From contig CAVVSD010000001.1 of NCBI GenBank assembly GCA_963750895.1, positions 124,001-188,000 of the forward strand: DNA of 64,000 bases, given 5' to 3'. Under the pieces are notes generated by a model that had not been told where the DNA came from, searched no databases, and was given only the letters and a program-made list of their open reading frames with translations. Shown here piece by piece: positions 1 to 10,894 of the stretch. The stretch is from CAVVSD01 sp963750895 (lineage in GTDB: Bacteria; Actinomycetota; Thermoleophilia; Solirubrobacterales; Solirubrobacteraceae). The number at the start of each line of letters is the position of its first letter. The first letter of the stretch is position 1. The position numbers were made by a program, and so were the translations under genes.

Positions 1-84
1 ACGGCGAGGATTCGCCAACGCCGTGGATCGAGGAATGATTCTGTCGCGGAACGATTCATGGCCAGGACCATACGCACGTCTGCA

Positions 85-109
85 AAATGATTCAAGTCAA
101 AAATCATTT
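85..109. promoter_or_regulatory. Palindromic operator upstream of marR
   Basis: A perfect 8-bp inverted repeat (AAATGATT at 85-92, AATCATTT at 102-109) with a 9-bp spacer ends 8 bp before the first ATG of the MarR gene. It is strikingly A/T-rich in a GC-rich window. A related half-site (GAATGATTC) sits near 31-39. MarR proteins usually bind such palindromes over their own promoters, so autoregulation is the natural inference. Confidence 0.55.
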
Positions 110-117
110 CGACGGCT

Positions 118-606
118 ATGATGCTTGCCATGGGCGACATGGAGCACCTCGAGATCGACCGCTGCGGTGTGGACTCCGCCGGCATCAACGACCGCCTGGC
201 GCTGCTCGTCTACCGCGCCGGCGTCGAGGTCCTCGCGCGCGGTGAGGCCGCGCTCGCCGAGCTCGGCATCGACGGTCGCGACTACACGACGCTCGCCGTG
301 CTCGCCACGGACCAGCCCGATTCCCAGCAGGAGCTCGCGCGGCTCATGGGCAAGGCGCCGCCGATCATCGTCGCCGCCGTCGACGAGCTGGAGAAGAAGG
401 GCCTCGTCGCCCGTCGCCGCGACGCACGCGACCGTCGACGCTCGGTCGTCGAGATGACCGATGCGGGCCGCGAGATGCTCGCCCGTGCCGACGTGATCGC
501 CGAGAACCTCATCGCCGACATCTTCGGGGCGCTCAGCGCGGACGAGCGCGCCGCGCTCCACGAGACGCTGCGCCGCGCGATGGCCGTCGAGCCGGTCGCT
601 GCCTAG
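118..606 (+). CDS. MarR-family transcriptional regulator
   Basis: 162-residue winged-helix regulator of normal MarR length. The central part reads QQELARLMGKAPPIIVAAVDELEKKGLV followed by the arginine/aspartate-rich wing (RRDARDRRRSVV) and then MTDAGREML, the classic MarR recognition helix, wing and following helix (about residues 62-125). Flanking helices would form the dimer interface. Two adjacent ATGs (118 and 121) could serve as start; a third lies at 130. The gene lies directly downstream of a palindromic A/T-rich site, which suggests autoregulation, and converges on ctaG with the stop codons sharing the tetranucleotide CTAG. The ligand and targets are unknown. Confidence 0.85.
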   Translation: MMLAMGDMEHLEIDRCGVDSAGINDRLALLVYRAGVEVLARGEAALAELGIDGRDYTTLAVLATDQPDSQQELARLMGKAPPIIVAAVDELEKKGLVARRRDARDRRRSVVEMTDAGREMLARADVIAENLIADIFGALSADERAALHETLRRAMAVEPVAA

Positions 607-1416
607 GCTTCGCCGAACCGCTCGCGCCGCTGCTCCTCGCGCTCGCTCTCGGAGAGCGCGCGCATGAACAGCACGACGAGGGCGATGCCCATGATGATCG
701 ACTGCTCCAGGGCCATGATCAGGCCACCGATCGCCTGGTCGGTGCCGGCGCGTCAGCCCCCAGTAGCGCGGCTGGTCCTCGTAGAAGGCGTACAGCGCCT
801 CCGGGGCGAACGTCAGCGCGATGCCGAGCGCGCCCACGAGCAGCTTCGTCGTCGTCATGTAGACGACGGGGCCCATGCCGGCGAGGTGCCGGTTGCGGAT
901 CGGCGACAGGATGTGCCACCAGTACAGCGCCCCGGCGGCGGTGAAGAACGTGTGCTCGAGGACGTGGACGAGCGGGTGCTCGAGCGCGAGGTCGTAGAGC
1001 GCCGGGATGTGCCAGATCCACATCGCCCCGACGTACAGGGTGATCGCGAACACCGGGCTGGCGATCGGTCCGAGCTTGCGCTCGAGCTGCAGCAGCGGGC
1101 GCGCGACCGGCCGCAGCAGGACCCTCGTGAGGCCGAGGATGCAGAGGATCGGCACGATGTCGAGCAGCAGGATGTGCTGGACCATGTGCATGAGGAACAG
1201 GTCCTCGCCGAGCGAGTCGACGGGGGAGAAGAGCGCGATCACCGCGAAGGCGATGCCGGAGAGGAACAGCACGAGGCGTCCGACGGACGCGTCGCACGCG
1301 CGCCACCGGCGCACGTAGACGAACGTCAGGCCGGCCAACACGATGAACGGGCCGAGGCTGAAGGACCAGGATGCGTTCGGGGAGGCTGCGGCCGCGGACA
1401 GGGCCGTTGCAGGCAT
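603..1416 (-). CDS. ctaG: CtaG-like caa3 cytochrome oxidase assembly factor (one frameshift)
   Basis: Multi-pass membrane protein of about 270 residues, the usual length of the CtaG family that helps copper insertion/assembly of caa3-type cytochrome c oxidase. Family-like histidine motifs are visible: HMVQHILLLDIVPI, MWIWHIPALYD and HVLEHTFFTAAGALYWW, each inside or at the edge of a hydrophobic segment. The reading frame breaks near 745-760; the C-terminus continues in another frame as DQAIGGLIMALEQSIIMG and a last membrane helix, ending at 603. The start ATG at 1416 gives MPATALSAAAASP. Upstream, a divergent region with a degenerate TGTGTC repeat separates it from comF. The break is probably an indel error. 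Confidence 0.8.
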
Positions 1417-1426
1417 GCGCGCGGAT

Positions 1427-1445
1427 TGTCGCAGGGCGTGACACA
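1427..1445 (-). repeat. Degenerate TGTGTCGC hairpin repeat
   Basis: Read on the minus strand this is TGTGTCACGCCCTGCGACA, nearly the core of the tandem-hairpin element at 2614 (TGTGTCGC-CCT-GCGACACA). It lies in the 52-bp divergent spacer between ctaG and comF and has no second hairpin. Confidence 0.4.
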
Positions 1446-1477
1446 CGTGCAACGCGCCCTCCGGCAACGTGTCCTGC

Positions 1478-2296
1478 ATGTTGCACGACCTGCTCGCCCT
1501 CCTCGTCCCACCGCTCTGCGCGGCGTGCCTGATCCCGTTGCCCCGGGCGGGCGACGTCGTGTGCGCCGGATGTCGCCGCGCGCTCCCCTGGCTCCGGGGC
1601 CCGCAGTGCGCGCGCTGCGCGCTGCCGCTCACGGCGAGGCACGCGTGTCCGGCCGCGCGCCAGGCGTTCGACGCCGCCTGGGCGGCGGTCGGCTACGCCG
1701 GCGTGGCGCGCGACCTCGTGGCCGCGCTGAAGTTCCGCCGCGCCCGCCCGCTGGCCGACGTCATGGCGGCCCAGCTCGCCGCGGGCGCGCCGCGGTCGCT
1801 GCTCGCGGGGGCGACGATCGTGCCGGTCCCCGCGCACCCGGCGCACGTGCGGGGGCGGGGGTACGACCAGGCCAGGCTGCTCGCCGTCGCCCTCGCGCGC
1901 CGCACGGACGCGCGGCTCGCCCGGCCGCTGCGGCGCCGCGGGCCCGTGCGCAGCCAGCTCGGCGCATCGCGTGCCGAGCGCCTGGAGCGGGGGAGGATCG
2001 ACGTCTCCGTCCGTGGCCCGGCCCCGGCCCGGGTGGTGCTGGTCGACGACGTGCACACGACGGGCGCCACGCTCGACGCGTGCGCCCGAGCGCTGCATCG
2101 GGCGGGGGCCGGCGAGGTCGTCGCGCTGACCTGGGCGCGCGCTCTCCCGGTCGGATCCCTGTCCGCCCCGACAGGTAGTGCGTTGACACCTGTGAACGAG
2201 TCCCGCACCATCTCTTCGAAGGGAAGCAAACGCCTGAACGGAGGCGCCTCGTATGCAGATCGAGGTCAAGGGCCGGAACACCCCCGTCACGGATGA
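1478..2296 (+). CDS. ComF-family amidophosphoribosyltransferase-like protein
   Basis: ComF proteins are phosphoribosyltransferase-fold proteins linked to DNA uptake. The N-terminus has the expected paired-cysteine zinc-binding region (CAAC, CAGC, CARC within residues 14-50) and the C-terminal half carries the PRPP-binding loop VVLVDDVHTTGATLDA. A GTG at 1469 is an alternative start. Oddly, the family-like sequence ends at VVALTWARAL (about 2146), after which some 50 unrelated residues run on through the hpf promoter and 44 bases into hpf. A lost stop codon (indel) near 2150 is more likely than a real tail; a neighbouring frame closes at 2178. Confidence 0.75.
   Translation: MLHDLLALLVPPLCAACLIPLPRAGDVVCAGCRRALPWLRGPQCARCALPLTARHACPAARQAFDAAWAAVGYAGVARDLVAALKFRRARPLADVMAAQLAAGAPRSLLAGATIVPVPAHPAHVRGRGYDQARLLAVALARRTDARLARPLRRRGPVRSQLGASRAERLERGRIDVSVRGPAPARVVLVDDVHTTGATLDACARALHRAGAGEVVALTWARALPVGSLSAPTGSALTPVNESRTISSKGSKRLNGGASYADRGQGPEHPRHG
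2183..2211 (+). promoter_or_regulatory. Putative sigma-70-type promoter of hpf
   Basis: TTGACA at 2183-2188 is followed after exactly 17 bp by CACCAT (2206-2211), a plausible weak -10. It lies 42 bp before the hpf start, which has a good GGAGG about 10 bp upstream. It overlaps the dubious C-terminal extension of comF, supporting an earlier true end for comF. Confidence 0.45.
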
Positions 2297-2600
2297 CCTT
2301 CGCGAGCTGGTCGAACGCCGGTTCCGCAAGGTCGGCAACCAGGTCTCGGACCTGGCCGTGCTGGAGGTCGAGCTCTCTGAGGAGCGCAACCCGGCCAACC
2401 CGTTGTCGTGTGTCGCCGAGACGACGCTCTACCTCAAGGGGGTCACCTTGCGGGCCCAGGATTCGTCGCGGGACATGGGCCACGCGCTCAACCTGTGCTC
2501 CGACGAGCTCGCGCGCCAGGTGAAGCGCCACCGCGACAAGCGCCGCAAGCGCCGTGAGGGGCGCTCGCCCGACAAGGAGCCCGTCCAGATCCAGACATAG
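2253..2600 (+). CDS. hpf: Ribosome hibernation promoting factor, short form
   Basis: 115-residue HPF/RaiA (YfiA-type) protein that binds the 30S decoding region and stalls ribosomes in slow growth. It begins MQIEVKGRNTPVTDDLRELV, the family's first strand and helix, has the second-half strand TTLYLKGVTLRAQ, and ends in the basic helix KRHRDKRRKRREG. The C-terminal dimerisation domain found in long actinobacterial HPF is absent, so this is the short form or a broken long form. The GGAGG ribosome-binding site fixes the start. It precedes secA, a common actinobacterial neighbourhood. Confidence 0.88.
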   Translation: MQIEVKGRNTPVTDDLRELVERRFRKVGNQVSDLAVLEVELSEERNPANPLSCVAETTLYLKGVTLRAQDSSRDMGHALNLCSDELARQVKRHRDKRRKRREGRSPDKEPVQIQT

Positions 2601-2613
2601 GTCGAATCCTGCC

Positions 2614-2667
2614 GGGGATGTGTCGCCCTGCGACACATCCCCAATGGGAAAGACGAAGTCTTTTCCC
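2614..2667. repeat. Tandem-hairpin intergenic element (copy 1)
   Basis: Hairpin 1 has a perfect 13-bp stem (2614-2626 with 2630-2642) built on TGTGTCGC with loop CCT. The spacer AATG follows, then hairpin 2 (2646-2654 with 2658-2667, one bulge) with loop GAA. A second element of identical architecture lies at 31402. Here it fills the gap between hpf and secA and could act as hpf terminator or secA leader. Confidence 0.6.
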
Positions 2668-2682
2668 CGTTACCCTTGAGGC

Positions 2683-5519
<2,837 letters not shown>

Positions 5520-5523
<4 letters not shown>

Positions 5524-6539
5524 GGCTCGGCCTCTTCCTCGCGGCGCAACATCCGGAAGGACGCGACGCGAGGGAGGCCATGGCCGACCACGTCGAGCAG
5601 GCCAGGCTCGCGCGCGAGCTCGGCCTCAGCTCGGTGATGGCCGGCCAGCACTTCCTGTCGGACCCGTACCAGATGGCCCAGCCCCTCCCGCTCCTCGCGC
5701 GCATCGCCGCGGAGGCGGAGGGGATGACGATCGGGCCCGGCGTGCTGCTGCTGCCGCTCCTCAACCCGCTGCAGGTCGCGGAGGAGATCGCGACGCTCGA
5801 CGCCATCGCGGGCGGCCGCGTCGCGCTCGGGGTGGGCATCGGCTACCGCGACGTCGAGCTCGCGGGCTTCGGCGTCACCGGCAAGCCATCGAAGGTCTTC
5901 GAGGAGAAGCTCGACGTCCTCAAGCGCCTGCTCGCCGGCGAGACCGTGACCGCGTCCGGCCCCGGCTACACGCTGGACGGCGCGCGGCTCTCGCTGCTGC
6001 CGTCGCGGCCCGTGCCGGTCTGGGTGGCGGCGAACCGCGACGCGGCGGTGCGTCGCGCCGCCCGCGTCGGTGACGCCTGGCTCATGAACCCGCACACGAC
6101 CCTCGACGAGCTCGAGCGCCAGCACGGCGTGTTCCTCGCCGCGCGCGAGGAGGCGGGGCTCCCGGCGCCGGAGGAGGTCCCGGCCCTGCGCGAGGTGTGC
6201 GTCGCGCCGACCGACGAGGAGGCGATGCTCCTCGCGGGCCGCCACCTGGCGGGCAAGTACGCCGCGTACGTCGACTGGGGCCAGAGCGACGTCATGCCCG
6301 ACGGCGACACGCTGCGCAGGGCGTGGGAGGAGCTGACCGAGGGCGGTCGGTTCATCATCGGCTCGCCCGAGACGGCCGGCCGGATGCTCGCCGAGCACGC
6401 CGAGCGTGCCGGGATCACGCACCTCATCTGCAGGATGCAGTGGCCGGGAATGGAACAGGAGCCCGTGCTGCGCTCGATGCGACTGCTGGTCGAGGAGGCG
6501 CTCCCCGCCTCGGGTCTGAGCCTGGACCGCCCGGGTTGA
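5520..6539 (+). CDS. Luciferase-like (LLM) flavin/F420 oxidoreductase
   Basis: 339-residue (beta/alpha)8-barrel protein of the bacterial-luciferase superfamily. It starts LRLGLFLAAQHPEG, contains GGRVALGVGIGYRDVELAGFG (the cofactor-phosphate-binding region typical of LLM enzymes), and RPVPVWVAANRDAAVRRAAR, the family's late-barrel signature. Such proteins use FMN or, commonly in actinobacteria, F420; the substrate cannot be told. The TTG start overlaps the secA stop (TTGA), and the gene ends in another TTGA overlap with the permease downstream, so the three are probably co-transcribed. Confidence 0.8.
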
Positions 6540-7285
6540 GCCTCCTCGAGGCGCTCGCGGTCCTCGCGGCGGGGGTCGCGGCGGGGACGATCAACGTCGT
6601 CGTCGGGAGCGGGACGCTCATCACGTTCCCCATCCTGCTGGCGGTCGGGTTCCCCCCGGTCACCGCGAACGTCTCCAACACGATCGGCCTCGTCCCGGGC
6701 TCGTTCTCGGGCGTCGTCGGCTACCGGCGCGAGCTCGCGACGCAGAGCCACCGCCTCCTGCAGCTCAGCATCGCGTCTGTCATCGGCGGCATCGTGGGCG
6801 CGATCGCGCTGCTCGAGCTGCCGGCATCCGCGTTCGAGGCGATCGTGCCGGTGTTCATCGTCATCGCGCTCGTGCTCATCATCATCCAGCCGCGGCTGGC
6901 GAAGCGGCTCGCCACGCGGCGCCCGGCCCACGCCCGGCCGGGCCCGGTCACGACGAGCCTCGTGTTCGGGACCGGGATCTACGGCGGCTACTTCGGCGCG
7001 GCCCAGGGGATCCTCCTGCTCGGCATCCTCGGCGCGACGCTGCCGGAGGACCTCCAGCACGTCAACGCGATCAAGAACCTCCTCGCGATGCTGGTGAACC
7101 TCGTGTCGGGCATCATCTTCGCGTTCGTCGCGCACGTCGACTGGCAGGCGGCGGCGCTCATCGCCGCCGGCTCGATCGTCGGCGGTGCGCTCGGCGCGCG
7201 GTACGGACGGCGCCTGCCGCCGCAGGCGCTTCGGGGCCTGATCGTCGTCGTCGGAACAGTCGCAATCGTGCGGTTGCTCACGTAG
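6536..7285 (+). CDS. TauE/SafE-family membrane permease
   Basis: 249-residue integral membrane protein of the TSUP (sulfite exporter TauE/SafE) family. About eight hydrophobic segments are visible, arranged as two related halves: the first repeat starts with GTINVVVGSGTLITFPILL, the second with GTGIYGGYFGAAQGILLL, matching the repeated glycine-rich TSUP motif. Members export or import small anions such as sulfite, sulfoacetate or organosulfonates. The TTG start overlaps the stop of the LLM oxidoreductase, so the two could act on the same compound, for example desulfonation with sulfite export; this is inference. Confidence 0.85.
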   Translation: MSLLEALAVLAAGVAAGTINVVVGSGTLITFPILLAVGFPPVTANVSNTIGLVPGSFSGVVGYRRELATQSHRLLQLSIASVIGGIVGAIALLELPASAFEAIVPVFIVIALVLIIIQPRLAKRLATRRPAHARPGPVTTSLVFGTGIYGGYFGAAQGILLLGILGATLPEDLQHVNAIKNLLAMLVNLVSGIIFAFVAHVDWQAAALIAAGSIVGGALGARYGRRLPPQALRGLIVVVGTVAIVRLLT

Positions 7286-7295
7286 TGTCGTCCGC

Positions 7296-8037
7296 GTGAA
7301 GGGCAAGGTCGCCATCACGCTCCTCGTCGTCGCCGCGATTGCAGGCCCTGGGGCCGCGGATGCGGCCGCGCAGGCGACGGCGACGGTCAACGCGGCGGGC
7401 GGCAACACCTGGAGCCCGCCCAACGCCGACCGTGACCGTCGGCGGCGTGGTGACCTTCAGCAACGCGACCGGCGTCAACGCACAACGTCGTCGTCGACCG
7501 GCGACGTCGATCCAGGCGCAACGCCACCAACTTCTGCGTCGCCTACACGGCGCCGTCCGACGCCCGGCGCCGTGCACGTTCGTGTGCACGCTCCATCGCC
7601 GGGACATGACCGGCACGATCAACGTCGTCGCGGCCTCGACGCCCGCACCGACGCCGACCCCGACCCCCACACCGACGCCGACGCCCACCCCGATCACGCC
7701 GGCGGCGCCGGTCACGGACTCCGTCGCCCCGAAGGCGACGCGCGTCCTCGCCTCGGGCACGCTGACCCGCGCGGTCGTGAAGCTCCGCCTCGACGAGGCG
7801 GCGACCGTGACCGCGCGCCTGACGCGCTCCGGCCAGACCCGGACCCTCAAGCGCGTCACGCGGAAGCTCACCGCGGGCAGCCGCCAGATCACGCTGAGCC
7901 GGACGCTGTCGAACGGCAAGCGCTACCGGATCGCGCTGCGGATCGTGGACGAGGCGGGCAACGTCGCGACGCGCACGGTGTTCCGATTCACGGCGCCGCG
8001 CACGTGGCTCAGCAAGCCGGTCTCACCGGGCCGGTGA
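7296..8037 (+). CDS. Secreted cupredoxin (plastocyanin-like) protein, frameshifted
   Basis: A signal peptide (VKGKVAITLLVVAAIAGPG...ADAAAQ) is followed by a small beta-sheet domain and the motif CTFVCTLHRRDMTGTINVV, whose C-x-x-H-x-x-x-M spacing and MTGTI ending look like the C-terminal copper loop of blue-copper proteins. A (TP)n linker near 7645-7690 joins it to a C-terminal domain of about 100 residues (SGTLTRAVVKLRLDEAATV...) common in secreted proteins of this lineage. The frame breaks at least twice between 7420 and 7560, exactly across the cupredoxin core, so no single frame encodes the whole. It probably works outside the membrane in electron transfer or copper handling. Confidence 0.6.
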
Positions 8038-8115
8038 ACTTCACCGGCGCGTACCGCTGATCGCGGGGCTGCGCGCCTGCGCCGCTCCGGCGGCGCGGCG
8101 CGTACGCTCCCGCGC

Positions 8116-9733
8116 GTGACCGTGAAGGTGAAGGCGGCGGTCGTCGCCGCCACGCTCCTCGCCGTGCTCGCGACGGCGGGCCCGGCCGCGGCTGCAGTGC
8201 CCTGGACCCCGGAGCCCAGCGTGCGGCTGCCCGGCGACGTGCACGGCGCGGCCGCCCGCTCGACGACGTGGATCGTGGGAGCTGCGCCCGGCCGCACCGC
8301 GACCGCGATCGCCAGAGCGCCACGGCGCCCGCGCGTTGCGGGTCGGCGGCACGTACGTCGTCGCCCGCGACCGGGCGCGCTCGCTCGCGGCGGACCTCCG
8401 CCGGGCCGGCCTGCTCCGCCAGGCGGAGCCCGACGTCGTCGGGCACATGTCGTCGGCGTTCGACGCGACGCCCTTCGGCTGGGGGCGCGGCTCCATCGTC
8501 GCCCCGACGCTCGTTCCGCCGGCGCCGACCGCGCAGATCGGCGTCCTGGACACCTATGTCGACGACACCCACCCGGACCTCGCGGGGCACGTCCAGCACC
8601 TCCCGGGCCCGGCGACGGGCGTGACGCACCCGCACGGCACGATGGTCTCCTCCGCGGCGGCCGGCGCGTACAACGGCTTCGGCGTCACGGGCATCTTCCC
8701 GGGCGCGCAGATCGTCAACTACGGCGTGACCGAGGAGCTGCGCTGCTCGGACTCCGTCAACGGCATCACGGCGCTCGCCGCGGCGCGCGTCGCCGTCATC
8801 GTGGCCAGCTACGGCTTCACCGAGCCCTGCTACGCGGAGTACCACGCGATCGCGCTGGCGTACGGCGTGGGGACGATGGTCGTCGCCGCCGCCGGGAACG
8901 AGTTCGAGGACGGCAACCCGGTCAGCTTCCCGGCCGCCTGGCCGCACGTCCTGTCCGTCGCCGCGACAGACCAAGGGAACGAGTCGGCGTACTTCTCCAG
9001 CGCGAACGCGTCGATCGACGTCGCCGCGCCGGGCGAGAACCTCCCGCTGGCGATCCCGGGCGCCCTCGACACCACCGACGGGACGCAGGACGGCGTGACG
9101 CTCGCGTCGGGCACGAGCTTCGCCGCTCCGATCGTCGCGGGCGCGGTGGCGTGGCTGCGCTCCGCGCGCCCGGACATCACGAACGGCCAGGCCGCCGACC
9201 TCCTGCGCAACACGGCGATCGACATCGACCGCAAGGGCTGGGACCAGAACTCCGGCTACGGCCTCATCAACCTGGAGGCCTCGCTCGCCGCCCCCGCACC
9301 CAAGGGCGACCCGCTCGAGCCCAACGACTCGATCGCGGAGATCGACGGGACCGTCTTCCAGGGCGCCGACGACCCGGTGTGGAGCGGCGGGGAGCGCAAG
9401 CGCATCCCGGCGTCCGTCGACTCCGTCGAGGACCCGATCGACGTCTACCGCGTCCGCATCCCGGCCCGGACGCGCTGGAAGGTCCTCGCCCGGCCCCTGA
9501 CCCGGACCGGCGACCCCGATCTCCAGGTCTACCGCGGCGCGGCGACGTCGCTCTCGCAGCGGCGCTTCAACGCCGGGCACAGCGACCGCGGGGCCGGCAG
9601 GACGGACTCCGTGACGCTGACCAACCGCGAGGCGACGGGGCGCAGCATGTACGTCGCGGTCTACGTGCCGGACGAGGCGCGGTACGCCGATGCGCCCTAC
9701 ACGCTCGAACTGGCGCAGCTGCCCCTGCGCTGA
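8116..9733 (+). CDS. Secreted S8 (subtilisin-like) serine protease, one frameshift
   Basis: Signal peptide at the N-terminus (VTVKVKAAVVAATLLAVLATAG). After a frame break near 8300 the catalytic domain runs continuously: aspartate in AQIGVLDTYVDDTHPDL, histidine in HPHGTMVSSAAAG, oxyanion asparagine in VVAAAGNEFEDG and serine in ASGTSFAAPIVAG. A C-terminal beta-sandwich of about 130 residues (from GDPLEPNDS, a DPNDS-type start typical of pre-peptidase C-terminal domains) follows. The protein is about 538 residues if the break is repaired and is expected to be extracellular. Another secreted serine protease of the S1 type lies 2.6 kb downstream. Confidence 0.88.
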
Positions 9734-9758
9734 CCGCCGCCGTCGTATGCTGGACGCC

Positions 9759-10887
9759 ATGGCCAGCCCTGCGGTTCCCGAGTCGATCCCCCAGCGCCTC
9801 ACGGCGATCCGTGACCAGCTCCAGCTGCTCTCGGACTATCTTTGACCCAGCTCAGCTGACCACCCGGGTCGCAGACCTGGAGGACGAGATGGGGGCGCCC
9901 GGGTTCTGGGACGACCCCGAGAGCGCGGCGCGCCTCGGCACCGAGCACGCGCGCCTGCAGCGGCGGCTCGAGTCGTTCCGCTCCCTGGAGACCGATGCGG
10001 AGGACCTCGAGGGCCTCGCCGAGCTCGCCGATGAGGACCCGGAGCTGGCCGAAGGCCTCGAGGAGCAGTTCGCGTCCGTCGAGCAGCGCCTCGCCGAGCT
10101 CGAGGAGCAGCGCCTGTTCTCCGGCCGCTACGACGCGGGCGATGCGCTCGTGACCGTGAACGCGGGCGCCGGCGGCACCGACGCCCAGGACTGGGCGGAG
10201 ATGGTCCTGCGCATGGAGATGCGCTGGGCCGAGCGCCGCGGCTTCAAGGTCGAGCTGCTCGAGGCGAGCCCCGGGGAGGAGGCCGGCATCAAGTCCGCGA
10301 CCTTCCGCGCCGAGGGCGAGAACGCGTACGGCCTGTACTCCGCCGAGAAGGGCGTGCACCGCCTCGTCCGCCTCAGCCCGTTCGACTCCGCCAACCGGCG
10401 CCAGACGTCGTTCGCCGGCGTCGAGGTCGCGCCCGTCGTCGAGGACGCCGGGGAGATCGCGATCGACACCGACGACCTCCAGGTCGACACGTACCGCGCG
10501 TCGGGCGCCGGCGGCCAGCACGTCAACAAGACGGACTCCGCCGTGCGCATCACGCACCGCCCGTCGGGCATCGTCGTGCAGTGCCAGAACGAGCGCTCGC
10601 AGTCGTCCAACCGCGAGACCGCGATGAAGATGCTCCGCTCCAAGCTGGCCGAGCGTCAGGAGCGCGAGCGCCAGGAGGAGATCGCGCGCGAGAAGGGCGA
10701 GGCGCAGGACGTCAACTTCGGGTCGCAGATCCGCTCCTACGTCCTGCACCCGTACACGATGGTCAAGGACCACCGGACGAACCACGAGATGGGCGACGCC
10801 GACCGCGTGCTGGGCGGCGATCTCGACGGCTTCGTGCGCGCCGAGCTGCTGCGCACCGCCGGGCGCCGGCAGCCGGAGAGTCAGTGA
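9759..10887 (+). CDS. prfB: Peptide chain release factor 2, programmed +1 frameshift
   Basis: RF2 terminates translation at UGA and UAA. Frame 1 starts with ATG at 9759 and runs 28 codons to TAT CTT TGA C (TGA 9843-9845); translation then resumes at GAC (9844), the conserved RF2 autoregulatory +1 frameshift. The resulting protein is about 375 residues, the family length. The stop-codon-reading tripeptide SPF (LVRLSPFDS) and the peptidyl-hydrolysis motif GAGGQHVNK are present. The slippery TATCTTTGAC is intact, but no AGGGGG-type internal Shine-Dalgarno stands just upstream as in E. coli. This interruption is functional, unlike the other frame breaks in the window. Confidence 0.97.
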
Positions 10888-10894
10888 TCACCTA

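Noticed and set aside
97..1632. A 511-residue minus-strand open frame covering marR and ctaG
   Set aside because: Only the part from 1416 down to about 750 is ctaG; the rest is a shadow of marR in the antisense frame plus unrelated bases upstream.
7643..7692. Short tandem ACCGACGCCCACCCC-like repeats as a minisatellite or CRISPR-like array
   Set aside because: They encode a Thr-Pro linker in the cupredoxin-like protein and have no spacers.
8009..9802. 597-residue minus-strand open frame
   Set aside because: Antisense shadow of the subtilase; arginine/valine-rich without domains.
9843..9845. prfB as a frameshifted pseudogene
   Set aside because: The break is the conserved TATCTTTGAC programmed site near codon 29, so it is functional.
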